Positions 44,523 through 53,545 are shown, numbered from the stretch's first letter. The stretch: DNA of 64,000 nucleotides from CAVSRC01 sp963750065 (GCA_963750065.1 CAVVPK010000035.1:4530-68529); one strand, 5' to 3'. The notes: a model not told the origin generated them from the letters alone. A program made the numbers and translations.

Positions 44523-46078
44523 CTCAGCCGTTCGCGCAGGTGCGCCCCGACGCGGAGCGCATTGGCGACGATGGTGAGCGTCGGGTTCACCGCCGAAGAC
44601 GAGACGAAGAAGCTGGCATCGACGGCGTAGAGATTGTCCAGCTCGTGCGCCTTGCAGAAGGGATCGAGCACCGAGGTCTTGGGATCGCTGCCGAAGCGCA
44701 GCGTGCCGCACTGATGTGCGGTGCCGACGATCGGGATCAGCTCGTCGACCGCGAAATGATGGCCGGCGAGCACATGATGGTGCGAAACGAATCCGTCCAG
44801 CCCTTGTGTGAGCTTGTGGACCAGCCGGTTGTGCGCCGTCATGTCGCCGAAGCCGTAGTCGAGACGGATGCGCCCATCCTTGTCGACCGTGATGCGATTG
44901 TCGGGATTGGGCAGATCTTCCGACAGGACGAGGAAGGCGACCATGCGGCTGGCCACCGCATTGGAGAGAAAGTCGGGCACCAGAGACGGCGGCAGCCAGT
45001 CGGCGACCTGGCCCTCGATGGTCTGGCCGGTCATGTATTCCAGCATCTGGATCTGGCCCATGGGCCAGGGAAAGCCGTCTTCGCCGAAATAGAAGTCGTT
45101 GACGGTGAGCGTCTTGGGGAAGTCGGAGCCGAAGTGGGAGAGCGACAGGGCGATGACCGCCGACGAGGCGTGAAACATGTAATGCCGCCCGACCATGCCG
45201 GAGCCGTTGGCCAAGCCCTCGGGATGCGCGGCACTGGCCGAGCGGAGCCACAGCGCCGCCGAATTGGCGGCTCCCGCCGAGGTCACGATGATGTCGCCCG
45301 CAATCCGCTCCTCGCCGGCAACCCCGTCGGTCACCACCGCCGTGGCGCGCCTGCCGGAAGGATCGGTCTCGATGCGGATGGCGCGCCGCCCGGTCATGAG
45401 CGTGACGTTGTCGTGGGCGAGCGCCTTGGAGAGCACCGCCGTGCGCGCGTCGACCTTGGCCAGCACCTTGCACGGGAAGCCGCCGCAGGTCCGGCAGCGG
45501 ATGCAGGGGGCGGCGGCGGGGTCGGCGTCGTTGCGGCGGATGCCGAGCGGCAGCGGCGAGGGATGCCAGCCGAGCGAACGGAAATGCTCGGCAAGCGCCG
45601 CGACGCTGGCATCGTTGGCAAGCGGTGGATAGGGGAAGGGCGGATCGTCGGGCTGGTCGCACGGATCGACGTGGCGTTCTCCGTGCACTTCCCACAGCGC
45701 CTCAGCCTCTGCATACCACGGCGCCATCTCGGCGTAGTCGACCGGCCAGGCCGGTGACAGGCCGCCGTAATACTGCATGCCGTCGAAATCGCGCTTCTTC
45801 ATGCGCATCAGCGCGGCGCCGTAGAAGCTCGTGTTGCCACCGGCCCAGTAATGGGTGTGCGGGCTGAAGGGCCGTCCGTCCTTGTCGATCCAGGTGTCGC
45901 GGGCCTCATATTTCTTGTCGACGAAGACCGCCTTGGGCGACCAGTTGTCCGGCTCGACCGGCAGCATGGCGCCGCGCTCGATGATGAGGATCGACTTGCC
46001 GGTATCGGCGAGCGCATGGGCGAGCGTTCCGCCGCCCGCGCCCGAGCCGATGATGATGACGTCATAGTTCAGCGCCAA
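44519..46078 (-). CDS. GMC family oxidoreductase with Cys-rich insert
   Basis: A flavin oxidoreductase of 519 residues. The FAD loop GSGAGGGTLAHALA is at the N-terminus, and the C-terminal HHHVLAGHHF, HQCGTLRFG and NPTLTIVANALRVG segments fit the GMC family. A stretch with CIRCRTCGGFPC (four cysteines) suggests an iron-sulfur cluster, as in some electron-transferring alcohol or sugar dehydrogenases. It lacks a signal peptide. The downstream SDR gene on the same strand starts separately. Confidence 0.88.
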   Translation of the reverse strand: MALNYDVIIIGSGAGGGTLAHALADTGKSILIIERGAMLPVEPDNWSPKAVFVDKKYEARDTWIDKDGRPFSPHTHYWAGGNTSFYGAALMRMKKRDFDGMQYYGGLSPAWPVDYAEMAPWYAEAEALWEVHGERHVDPCDQPDDPPFPYPPLANDASVAALAEHFRSLGWHPSPLPLGIRRNDADPAAAPCIRCRTCGGFPCKVLAKVDARTAVLSKALAHDNVTLMTGRRAIRIETDPSGRRATAVVTDGVAGEERIAGDIIVTSAGAANSAALWLRSASAAHPEGLANGSGMVGRHYMFHASSAVIALSLSHFGSDFPKTLTVNDFYFGEDGFPWPMGQIQMLEYMTGQTIEGQVADWLPPSLVPDFLSNAVASRMVAFLVLSEDLPNPDNRITVDKDGRIRLDYGFGDMTAHNRLVHKLTQGLDGFVSHHHVLAGHHFAVDELIPIVGTAHQCGTLRFGSDPKTSVLDPFCKAHELDNLYAVDASFFVSSSAVNPTLTIVANALRVGAHLRERLS

Positions 46079-46090
46079 GGGGCACTCTCC

Positions 46091-46864
46091 TCATGCAATG
46101 CGCGCCCCCAGCCAGCGAATGAAGGCACCCGGCGCGAGCTTCATGAACAGCGCCGCCAGCTTGTTATGCCAGCCGGGAATGACGATCAGCCGGCCGCTGA
46201 GATTGCCATCGATGGCCGCCCGGGCGACCGCCTCGCTCGACTGGCTGAACAGGTCGGACAGGCCGCCGGCCTTCGCCTCGATATTGTTCGCCTGCCGGAA
46301 CTCGCTCGCCGTGGTGCCGGGAAGCACGCTGGTGCAGACGATGCCGTGGCGGCGCACTTCGGCGTCGAGCGACAGCATGAAGGTGTGCACGAAGGCCTTG
46401 GCGGCCGGATAGACGGTGTGGCCGGGCCCGCCCTGCGACAGGGCGACGATCGAGGAGATGGTGATGATGCGGCCGGACTTGCGGGCGATCATGTCGGGCA
46501 GCACCGCATGGGTCAGCCCCGCCACCGCCATGACCAGCGTCATCAGGCAGTCGCGCTGGCGCTCCCAAGGCGCCTGAGAATAGGTCTCGGGGATCGACAG
46601 ACCGGCATTGTTGATCAGCAGGTCGACTGGCCGTCCATCGAGCGCCGCCATGATCGGCCGATGCGCATCGGTGAGCGACAGGTCGGCGGGGATCACCAGC
46701 GCCTTGCGGCCGTGGCGTGCGGAAAGCTCCTCGGCCAGTGCCGTCAGACGCTCCCTGCGCCGGGCCACCAGCGCCACGTCGTAGCCGCGTTCGGCCAAAA
46801 GCCGCGCGCAGGCCGCACCGATGCCGGACGACGCTCCGGTGATGAGGGCGAGCGGGTCAGCCAT
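46091..46864 (-). CDS. SDR family oxidoreductase
   Basis: A 257-residue short-chain dehydrogenase. TGASSGIG, NNAG, the catalytic Ser of ISSIVAL and YPAAK are all present. Basic residues (ARRRERL) after the second strand indicate NADP. It lies 12 bp upstream of the GMC gene on the same strand and is therefore probably its operon mate. DltE/YqjQ-like SDRs are the nearest type. Confidence 0.87.
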   Translation of the reverse strand: MADPLALITGASSGIGAACARLLAERGYDVALVARRRERLTALAEELSARHGRKALVIPADLSLTDAHRPIMAALDGRPVDLLINNAGLSIPETYSQAPWERQRDCLMTLVMAVAGLTHAVLPDMIARKSGRIITISSIVALSQGGPGHTVYPAAKAFVHTFMLSLDAEVRRHGIVCTSVLPGTTASEFRQANNIEAKAGGLSDLFSQSSEAVARAAIDGNLSGRLIVIPGWHNKLAALFMKLAPGAFIRWLGARIA

Positions 46865-47123
46865 GTGCGCGGCGTGTCACGTGAAACCGCCTCCGTCAAA
46901 CTCGTCGCCTTGCGACGATGCTACACGATCCGGCGGTCCCGGGGGGAGCCTGAATTCGGTGCGGGCCCGCCTGCATCGAAACCTTCAATTTGTTTCAAGG
47001 TGTAATCGAACCCGCCGCAGCGGTTTTACGGTCGCTTACCGCGAACTGGCTAGGGTGCGACTTGGAGAATGCGGCGGCCGGTCCTGTTTCGTGTCAACGC
47101 CGTCGCGTTTCGAGCGAGCGAGC

Positions 47124-47666
47124 ATGCAGCGTCACAGAGCCAAATCGATCAGCCGCAGCTTGCTCGTCCTGTCCATGATCGCGCTGCCGCTCATGGGCTG
47201 CAGTTCCACCGGCATCGACGCCTTCGGCGCCTTTGGCGGCGGACCGTTGCAGGTTGCCGACCTGCCCGACGTCGCAGGCTATGACGCCGCCCGCGCCCTG
47301 ACCGAGGCCCGGGCGCATTTCCGGGTTGGCGATTTCGGCTACTCCGCCGCGCTCTACAAGCGTTATGTCGCGCTGACGCCGAACGACCCGGAAGGCTATG
47401 TCGGGCTTGCCGCGTCCTACGACCGTCTGCGCCGCTTCGACCTCTCGGACCGCGTCTATGCCTCCCTGTTCCGGCTCACCGGCGCCACCGCCCAGTACTA
47501 CAACAATCTCGGCTATTCCTATCTGCTGCGCGGCGACACCACGACCGCGCTCGCCAACCTGCGCCAGGCCAACAAGCTCGATCCGAACAATCCGATCGTT
47601 GCCAACAATCTGAAGATGCTCGCCAACGCCGCGAAGCGGGGCGGCGCACCTCGGCCGCGCGCTTGA
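47124..47666 (+). CDS. tadD: TadD-like TPR lipoprotein
   Basis: A 180-residue protein. The signal peptide SMIALPLMGCSS ends in a lipobox (LMGC). Two to three TPR-type repeats follow (ARAHFRVGDFGYSAALYKRY, YVGLAASYDRLRRFDLSDRV, YNNLGYSYLLRGDTTTALANL). TadD lipoproteins help to assemble Flp pili at the outer membrane. It is convergent with the Cpa genes, which is unusual, since tad genes are generally co-directional. ATG 47124 is chosen over the open frame upstream because of the lipobox distance. Confidence 0.82.
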   Translation: MQRHRAKSISRSLLVLSMIALPLMGCSSTGIDAFGAFGGGPLQVADLPDVAGYDAARALTEARAHFRVGDFGYSAALYKRYVALTPNDPEGYVGLAASYDRLRRFDLSDRVYASLFRLTGATAQYYNNLGYSYLLRGDTTTALANLRQANKLDPNNPIVANNLKMLANAAKRGGAPRPRA

Positions 47667-47679
47667 GCCCGCTCCGGAC

Positions 47680-47979
47680 TTAGAGCGGAGCGGCCGGCGT
47701 CAGGGCGGGGGCCGCCGTCGGCGTCGGCGGGGTTTGGGTGGTGGTCGTGGCTTTTCCCGACGGCATCACCGAACCGTTCTTGCCCAGGCCGCTGGTGTCG
47801 TACATTGACCCGTTCGACGGATCGAACGTTTCGCGCTCCAGGTTCGCCTTGACCGCGTTCCCGGCGCGAAAGCTGATCCGGTCGGTGTGCTGAAGATAGT
47901 CGTAGTCGGCGCAGCCGCCGACGAGCGACGCCATCAGGATGAATGCGGACGAGCCGATCAGCGCGCGTCTGGCCGTCAT
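47680..47979 (-). CDS. Small Cpa-associated lipoprotein
   Basis: A 99-residue protein. The lipobox is VGGC in SLVGGCADYDYLQ. The sequence DRISFRAGNAVKANLERETFDP resembles small lipoproteins found near cpaC and cpaD in rhizobial pilus loci (by recall). The C-terminus is Thr/Pro/Ala-rich. It overlaps the cpaC stop by four bases, so it is translated with the Cpa operon. Its role is unknown. Confidence 0.7.
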   Translation of the reverse strand: MTARRALIGSSAFILMASLVGGCADYDYLQHTDRISFRAGNAVKANLERETFDPSNGSMYDTSGLGKNGSVMPSGKATTTTQTPPTPTAAPALTPAAPL

Positions 47980-49376
47980 CCGCCGCTACCCTGTCCGAGA
48001 TTGATCATGTAGCCGAACGGGCCCGTCACGCCGGCGCCCGTCTGGAAGTCCTCGATCATCTTGGGAGTGACTTCGAGCTTGCCATGGCCGAAGAATTCGA
48101 GGTCGTTCGCCGGCAGCGTGCCATCCAGGGGAGACGCCACGACTTGGCCCGGCGTGTCCGGCCGGACGAGCCGCGGCGTCACGATGACCACGAGCTCGGT
48201 TTCGTTCTTCTGGTAGCCGGAAGAGCGGAAGAGGGCGCCGAGGACCGGGACGTTGCCGACCCAGGGCAGCTGGTTCTGATTGAGCTTGGTGTCGTTCTGC
48301 AAAAGACCAGCGACCGAGAAACTCTGTCCGTCTCGCAATTCGACGGTCGCATCGAGATTGCGCGTCGTGAAGATCGGATCGCCGGCCTGGCTGTAGCCGT
48401 TGAGGCCGCTGACTTCGGGCGTCAGGTGGATCTGGATCCGGTTGGCGTCGAGCACCTCGGGGGTGAAGATCAGCCGGACGCCAAAATCCTTGTAGGTGAC
48501 CGTGGCGTTGCCGCTCTGATCGTTGATGCGCACCGGAATCTGTCCGCCGGCCAGAAAGCTCGCCTTGACGCCGGTGAGCGTCGTCAGGTTCGGTTCGGCC
48601 AGCGTGCGCACCAGGCCCTTCGTCTCGAGCGCATTGATGGTCGCGCCCAGGCTGAGACCGCCGAAACCCGCGAGCACTTGCGCCGTGAACGAGGCGAAGG
48701 TGCCGGCGTCCGCAGCCGGATTGTTCTTTCCACCGTTGACGTTGCCGTTCAGGCTGCCGGATCTCACGCCCCATTCGATGCCAAGCTCGCGGGCGGCATT
48801 GCGCTGGGCCTCGAGGATGCGCACTTCGAGATTGACCTGCTGGCCGCCGGTGAGCGTGATGGTGTCGATCACCGGGGCGCTGCCGTATTGCTGGACGATG
48901 TCGAGCACCTTCTGCCGCGAATAGTCGTCAGGCACCGTTCCGGACAGGCGCACCCGGCCGTTGACGGTGCCGACCTTGACCTTCGAATTGGGAACGGCGG
49001 CGCGGATGGAACGCGAAATATCGGCGGTGTCCGCTCCCACCTCGACGGCGAGCAGTCCGACCGGCTTTCCCTCGGGCGAGTAGAGGTTGACGGTTGTGAT
49101 GCCGAGGCCCTTGCCCGCCAGGTAGAGCGACCGGTCGGTGATCAGCTGTGCGTCGGCGATCGTGGGGTCGGCGGCGACGACCTTGCCGATCGTATCGGAA
49201 ACGGTGACGGTGAGCGCCTGCGATACCGGCAGCTTGATGCGCAGCACCGAAGTGGTCGCCAGATCGTAGTTGAGGTCCTGGGCCCGGAGCGGGCCGGCAA
49301 GCAGCATCGCCAGGAGCAGCAGCAGCGCTGCCCCGGCCAGTTTCAAAGGGTGGCGGGCTTGGGAAGAATGGATCAT
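47976..49376 (-). CDS. cpaC: Type II/IV secretin of the Tad pilus (CpaC/RcpA)
   Basis: An outer-membrane secretin of 466 residues. An N-terminal signal (LALLLAMLLAGPLRAQ-like) is followed by a pilus secretin N domain, a BON-type segment (VNGRVRLSGTVPDDYSRQKV), and the secretin core with VRTLAEPNLTTLTGVKASFLAGG and VPVLGALFRSSGYQ. It forms the ring through which the Flp pilus passes. cpaB overlaps its start by four bases. Confidence 0.93.
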   Translation of the reverse strand: MIHSSQARHPLKLAGAALLLLLAMLLAGPLRAQDLNYDLATTSVLRIKLPVSQALTVTVSDTIGKVVAADPTIADAQLITDRSLYLAGKGLGITTVNLYSPEGKPVGLLAVEVGADTADISRSIRAAVPNSKVKVGTVNGRVRLSGTVPDDYSRQKVLDIVQQYGSAPVIDTITLTGGQQVNLEVRILEAQRNAARELGIEWGVRSGSLNGNVNGGKNNPAADAGTFASFTAQVLAGFGGLSLGATINALETKGLVRTLAEPNLTTLTGVKASFLAGGQIPVRINDQSGNATVTYKDFGVRLIFTPEVLDANRIQIHLTPEVSGLNGYSQAGDPIFTTRNLDATVELRDGQSFSVAGLLQNDTKLNQNQLPWVGNVPVLGALFRSSGYQKNETELVVIVTPRLVRPDTPGQVVASPLDGTLPANDLEFFGHGKLEVTPKMIEDFQTGAGVTGPFGYMINLGQGSGG

Positions 49377-50455
49377 CGCAACCAGAAGGGGCTCGACAGG
49401 CGGATCGCCTGATTGACGCTGTCGTTCGTCTTCGCCGCCGCATTCGAGACGGGCGAATCGATGCCCGAGCGCAGCAGCAGGGAGAGCTTGCCGATCGCCG
49501 ACGCGCTGACCACGAGGTCGGCATCGGCCGGACCGAGGGCAAGCGTGGCGATCGTGTGTCCGGTAAACGGGTCGTCCTTTGACTCGCTGGCGCCCGGCTT
49601 GCCGGCGTTGGCACCGATTGCCAGCACCAGCACGTTGCGCAGGATCGTCTCGGAATGCGGGATGGCGCTTCCCACCCCGCTCGTCGGCGGTGTCCGCGTC
49701 AGCATCACGTCGACGCGATCGTTCGGGCTGACGAAGCCGCCCGAGGCCAATTCGGCCGTGACGGCAACCGACACGCCGCGCATGCCGCCACCGAGCGTGT
49801 TGGACAGGAAGCCGCCACTGCCCTTTGCCAGCTTTTCCTTGCGGATCGGGTCGCCGGGAAGGAATCCGACGCGGGCCACAAGGCCGGACATGTCGGTCAT
49901 CGCGTCAGGCGTCGCGGCCGCCGTGACGTAGTCGGAAAGCAGCGCCTGTTCGGGCCATGCCTGCCAGGTCAGCGATGCCGACGAAAGGCGCTGGCCGACA
50001 ATGATCGCCTGGCTGGCGACCAGGATCCGTGTGGTTGCCGTCGGCACGGCCGCAGTGGCGACGGGTACTTCGGGGCGTCCGATCTGGGTGGTCAGATAGG
50101 CGGCAATGCCGCCTGCGATCATGGCGAAGCCGAGGACGAAAATGCGCGATTTCTTGAAACGGAAGCTCGGTCGACTGCCGGAGCGATTTGCGCGGTCCGC
50201 AGCCACCGTCCATCCGACATTGTCACGCAGGCCGCCCGACCCTCTGCGCTCGCCTTGTCGGCGTTCGCCCTGTCGGCGCTCGACCTCGCGAAATCCAGCC
50301 GCAATCGCCTCCGGGCCGGTCGCGTCCAGCCGTATGCGAGGGTGCCTGCGGCGTTCAATTCCGGCGGCTTCAGCCGCTTGCGCTGCGCCGCCCGAGCCCT
50401 GCGGGGCATCGCCGGGAGCGGCGGATGGCTGTTGGCGCGGCAACGGACTCTTCAC
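49373..50455 (-). CDS. cpaB: Pilus assembly protein CpaB (RcpC) with possible long N-terminal extension
   Basis: A CpaB-type protein. One membrane helix (IFVLGFAMIAGGIAAYL, about residues 107-123) precedes the SAF domain (ILVASQAIIVGQRLSSASLTWQAWP) and the RcpC C-terminal domain (GVSVAVTAELASGGFVSPNDRV). The annotated start gives 360 residues, with some 105 residues before the helix. That part includes IERRRHPRI and a repeated RRQGERRQGERR. Starting at GTG 50206 would give 277 residues, the usual length. Which start is used is not clear. It is the first gene of cpaB-cpaC-lipoprotein. Confidence 0.88.
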   Translation of the reverse strand: MKSPLPRQQPSAAPGDAPQGSGGAAQAAEAAGIERRRHPRIRLDATGPEAIAAGFREVERRQGERRQGERRGSGGLRDNVGWTVAADRANRSGSRPSFRFKKSRIFVLGFAMIAGGIAAYLTTQIGRPEVPVATAAVPTATTRILVASQAIIVGQRLSSASLTWQAWPEQALLSDYVTAAATPDAMTDMSGLVARVGFLPGDPIRKEKLAKGSGGFLSNTLGGGMRGVSVAVTAELASGGFVSPNDRVDVMLTRTPPTSGVGSAIPHSETILRNVLVLAIGANAGKPGASESKDDPFTGHTIATLALGPADADLVVSASAIGKLSLLLRSGIDSPVSNAAAKTNDSVNQAIRLSSPFWLR

Positions 50456-50875
50456 TGACGATGAACCCTGTAGGGCCCGCCCGAATGAGAACGGCGGGTG
50501 TCAGAACCCTACGGCGCAAGACTTACTGCCACGTTCATAAATCGGTAACACGTTGATCGATCGCCTAAACGACGTGTTTGCGATGATCTGCCGGCAGCGC
50601 CGATAGTGGAGCAATACCGCCCGTCCCTCCGGGTTTCCGATCGGCGTGCACTTCGCCAGCAAGCGTCCCTGCCTGGCGCGCTGAGGTCTGGCTGTCGTGA
50701 GCGAAATACCGGCAGAGAAACCGGATGACGCCAGGGCGCCAGCGCCTCGACCATCCTGACCAGGGCCAACTGGCCGGGGCCGTATTTCGATTGCCTTTGA
50801 CTGCCCGGTGCATGCCGCCTACGATTGGTCATACCACTGATAAGACCATTGCTCGACGACGAGAGAGGAAGTGCG
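50456..50875. other. Long divergent spacer between cpaB and the catabolic island
   Basis: A stretch of 420 bp with no convincing gene. It should carry the promoter for cpaB and for the island's first gene. Only the GntR-like dyad at 50826 was recognised; the rest shows no clear repeat. Confidence 0.45.
50826..50836. promoter_or_regulatory. GntR/FadR-type dyad TGGTCATACCA
   Basis: It matches the TGGT-N3-ACCA operator of the FadR branch of GntR regulators exactly. It lies 40 bp upstream of the isomerase ATG. A related half-site (AGACCA) is 13 bases downstream. No GntR gene is in the window, so the regulator would be elsewhere. Confidence 0.45.
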
Positions 50876-51391
50876 ATGGACGAAGCCAGGTCGCGGCTGA
50901 ACATTGCAGTACCGCGACGCGGCACGCTCGTTCTCGCCAACGACCACTGCGGCTATCCGCTCAAGGGGTTCGTCAAGGCGCTGCTTGAGGAATATTGCGA
51001 CCGGGTCATCGATGTCGGCGCCCAGTCCGAGGAGCCGGTCGACTTCCCGGATGTGACCCACACGGCGATGGCGCTCATCACCGACGGCACCGCCGCGCGC
51101 GCCGTGCTTGTCTGCGGCACGGGCGCAGGCACGTGCATCGCCGCCAACAAGACGCCGGGCATCCGCAGGGCGGTCGCCACCGAGCCCTGCGTGGCGCGGC
51201 AGGCGGTGGAGCACGACAACGTCAAACTGATGTGCATGGGGGCGTGGGTCATCGGCCAGCAGGTCGCCGCCGACGTGGTGCGCGCGTTCCTGGCCGCTGA
51301 ATTCAGCAAGGACGAGCACTTCCGCCGGCGCGTCGCCAAGCTCGACGAAATGGACCGGCAGGCGGCCGGCACGGGCGCGGCAGGCAAGTAA
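50876..51391 (+). CDS. RpiB/LacA/LacB family sugar-phosphate isomerase
   Basis: A 171-residue isomerase. The active-site segments are ANDHCGYPLK near residue 21 and CGTGAGTCIAANK, with catalytic Cys80. Members interconvert ribose-5-phosphate, or allose, erythrulose or tagatose phosphates. AGAGGA precedes ATG 50876. It opens the island; a truncated RraA-like gene follows 5 bp on. In other bacteria RpiB homologues in such islands act on tetrose or branched sugar phosphates, so a non-ribose role is likely here. Confidence 0.9.
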   Translation: MDEARSRLNIAVPRRGTLVLANDHCGYPLKGFVKALLEEYCDRVIDVGAQSEEPVDFPDVTHTAMALITDGTAARAVLVCGTGAGTCIAANKTPGIRRAVATEPCVARQAVEHDNVKLMCMGAWVIGQQVAADVVRAFLAAEFSKDEHFRRRVAKLDEMDRQAAGTGAAGK

Positions 51392-51396
51392 CCGCC

Positions 51397-51732
51397 ATGG
51401 ACGCGAAGAAACGCAAGCAGATCCTGGACGCGGTCGCCAAGCTCCGGGTGACCGACATCCGCGACGGAATGGGCTGGGTGGGCCTGCACGCCCGCGGGTC
51501 GGCATCGCCGGAAATCCGGCCGCTGTGGCGCACCAAGGCCGCCGGATTCGCCCGCACCTGCCGGCACAACGACGCGCCGGTGAAATCCGTCTTCGACGTG
51601 CCGCCCCATCCCTATGCCATGGCGCCGGAATCATTGGCGAAACGGCTACCAAACGATGACGCCGGAGGGCGGCGGCAACGCTATAGCCGCTTCCTATATG
51701 GCTCGTCGCGAGACGCTAGTTGTCTCACGTGA
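51397..51732 (+). pseudogene. Truncated RraA-like (HMG aldolase type) gene fragment
   Basis: The first 55 residues (ILDAVAKLRVTDIRDGMGWVG, then IRPLWRTKAAGFARTCRH) match the N-terminus of RraA-like proteins, such as the complete gene at 62667. After FARTCRH the match stops and an unrelated, low-quality tail runs to a stop at 51732. The whole metal-binding half (GSNN, IDGACRN, GDGIIADDDG) is missing. The tail also covers the first 40-bp element. Best explained as a deletion that joined the RraA 5' end to the next gene's control region. Confidence 0.72.
51680..51719 (+). repeat. 40-bp island element, copy A
   Basis: First copy of a 40-bp block shared with 56681 and 62563, with no gaps. It opens with GCTATAG, has TATA at positions 16-19, and ends ACGCTAG. 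It lies 46 bases before a GTG with GGAGGAGG, and within the tail of the truncated RraA gene. Confidence 0.85.
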
Positions 51733-52167
51733 AGTGTGCGTGTCACAGGTCCATAGGGAGGAGGCGTGTCAGCGACCCGCCGCCTCTTGAATGTCAGTTC
51801 GAAGGACCTGCGTTCGCGTAGCAGTAAAAACAAGAGGTGGGAGCGGCGCGTGCGCGTCCGGTCCGACCCTCCGCAGAAGCCCCGCCATGAGTGCGAGCTC
51901 ACGGCGGAAAACCGGCGACCCGCCGGCGCGGTTTGTGCCTTCCGACGGGGCGCCAAAGGGAGGAATGAATGGTTTCCGGCAGCGCGTTGATAGCGGGCAG
52001 ACGGCGTGTGCCCGCGGCTCACCGGGAGCTTGCCATGCTCGGCCCGGGCGATGGGGCCGCAACCCGGGTGGAAACATGCCGCTGTCGACCGGCGCCGGCT
52101 GCTCTGATCATGGCTCAGGCAAATGGCGAATGACGGTCAAAGCCATCGAAACAAGGGAGGAGACACG
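51733..52167. other. Leader region before the sugar-binding protein gene
   Basis: A 435-bp stretch. A GTG at 51766 with a strong ribosome binding site (GGAGGAGGC) opens a 74-codon frame, but the product (VSATRRLLNVSSKDLRSRSS...) is basic, matches nothing I know, and its third-codon-position GC looks lower than in neighbouring genes. It may be a decayed gene or an untranslated leader. No other gene is seen. Confidence 0.4.
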
Positions 52168-53496
52168 ATGAAACGGAATTCAGGAAGAGACAGGATCGTC
52201 AAGGCGAGCGTCGCCTTGCTCGCGGCTGGAATGATTTCCCTGACGACGGGTTCGTTCGTTGCGAGCGCCCAGGGCCAGGAGCTCAGTGGCAATATCCGTT
52301 TCACATGGTGGGGCTCGACGACCCGGAACCAGAAGACGGAACAGATCATCAAGCTGTTCGAACAGGCGAACCCGGGCGTCAAGATCACGGCCGAGCCGGG
52401 CGAATGGAACAGCTACTGGGACAAGCTGACGATCCAGGCGGCCAGCGGTAACCAGCCGTGCTCGCTGACCATGCAGTCCCGCTGGCTCAACCAGTACGCC
52501 GATCCGGCGATTCTGAAGCCGCTCGACGGCCTGGTTGCGTCTGGCGAGCTGGACACCTCCGGCGTCGCCAAGTCGGTGATCGACTCTGCTCGCGGTCCGG
52601 ATGGCAAACTGTACTTCATTCCGAGCGGTGTGTTCTACTTCGTCCTGTTCATGAACAAGACGGAGATCGAAAAGGCCGGCATGCAGCTTCCGCCGAACGA
52701 CTGGACGTGGGACGACTACTCCAAGTTCGTCACCGAGCTGTCCAAGAAGCTTCCCGAGGGCAAGTATGCCAGCGGTGACCTGGGCAACCTCCCCGACGCC
52801 TTCACCAACTGGGTGCAGAGTCACGGCGAACACCTGTTCGACGCCGAAGGATCGTTCGCGGTGCCCAAGCAGACGATCGTCGACTACTTCAACTTCTGGG
52901 AAAATCTGCGCAAGGCCGGCGTGACCGAGCCCGCTGACAAGATGGCCGAGATCCCGGACAACATCATTGACGATACGCTTCTGGCCAAGGGCCAGGTCGC
53001 CATCGACGGGCGCCCGGCGAACCAGCTCGATGCGCACAATCGCGTGCTCGCCAAGGCCGCACCGGGCGAGGAACTCGTCATCCACACCTATCCAGTCGGA
53101 CCGAAGGGCGCCGGCGACGACATCGGCACCAACGGCTTCGCGATCGGCGCTTCCTGCGACGAAAACGGCACCAAGATCGCCGCCGCGTGGTCGAACTTCT
53201 TCCTGGAGAACGAACAGGCCGCCGACATCTACCTGTCGGACAACGGCGTGGTTTCGGTCGATAGGTTCCAGGAGAAGCAGGGGAACGACCCGAAGCTGAC
53301 AGAAGGACAGCGCCAGCTCATCAAGGTCTTCCAGGTGGTCGCACCACGTGCCCACGCGGCGTACTATCCGAGCGGCGGCTATCAGGCCCTCAATCAGGCG
53401 CTCATGTCGAACTACGAGTCCGTAGCCTTCGGCAAGTTGACACCCGATGAGGGAGCCGATGCCATGATCAAGCAGGTCAAGAGCCTCATGCGCTGA
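52168..53496 (+). CDS. Sugar ABC transporter substrate-binding protein (family 1)
   Basis: A periplasmic binding protein of 442 residues, the ligand-capturing part of a CUT1 sugar importer. The signal peptide covers about 1-34 (ASVALLAAGMISLTTGSFV...SAQ). The mature protein starts with IRFTWWGSTTRNQKTEQIIKLFE, the usual UgpB/MalE-like opening, and has an aromatic-rich middle (NWVQSHG). GGGAGGAG precedes ATG 52168. Two permeases and an ATPase follow in order. Substrate unknown, but the family binds oligosaccharides, glycosides or polyols. Confidence 0.93.
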   Translation: MKRNSGRDRIVKASVALLAAGMISLTTGSFVASAQGQELSGNIRFTWWGSTTRNQKTEQIIKLFEQANPGVKITAEPGEWNSYWDKLTIQAASGNQPCSLTMQSRWLNQYADPAILKPLDGLVASGELDTSGVAKSVIDSARGPDGKLYFIPSGVFYFVLFMNKTEIEKAGMQLPPNDWTWDDYSKFVTELSKKLPEGKYASGDLGNLPDAFTNWVQSHGEHLFDAEGSFAVPKQTIVDYFNFWENLRKAGVTEPADKMAEIPDNIIDDTLLAKGQVAIDGRPANQLDAHNRVLAKAAPGEELVIHTYPVGPKGAGDDIGTNGFAIGASCDENGTKIAAAWSNFFLENEQAADIYLSDNGVVSVDRFQEKQGNDPKLTEGQRQLIKVFQVVAPRAHAAYYPSGGYQALNQALMSNYESVAFGKLTPDEGADAMIKQVKSLMR

Positions 53497-53545
53497 TCGT
53501 GCATTTTTCGGCCGGCGCCATCCTCGGTGCCGGCCGAAGAGGCTT

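Noticed and set aside
47669..47693. CCGCTCCG/CGGAGCGG hairpin between tadD and the small lipoprotein gene
   Set aside because: The stem is good but there is no T run on either strand and it overlaps a stop codon; not called a terminator.
51766..51990. A 74-codon ORF with a strong ribosome binding site
   Set aside because: No family match and weak codon bias; kept only as a note in the leader region.
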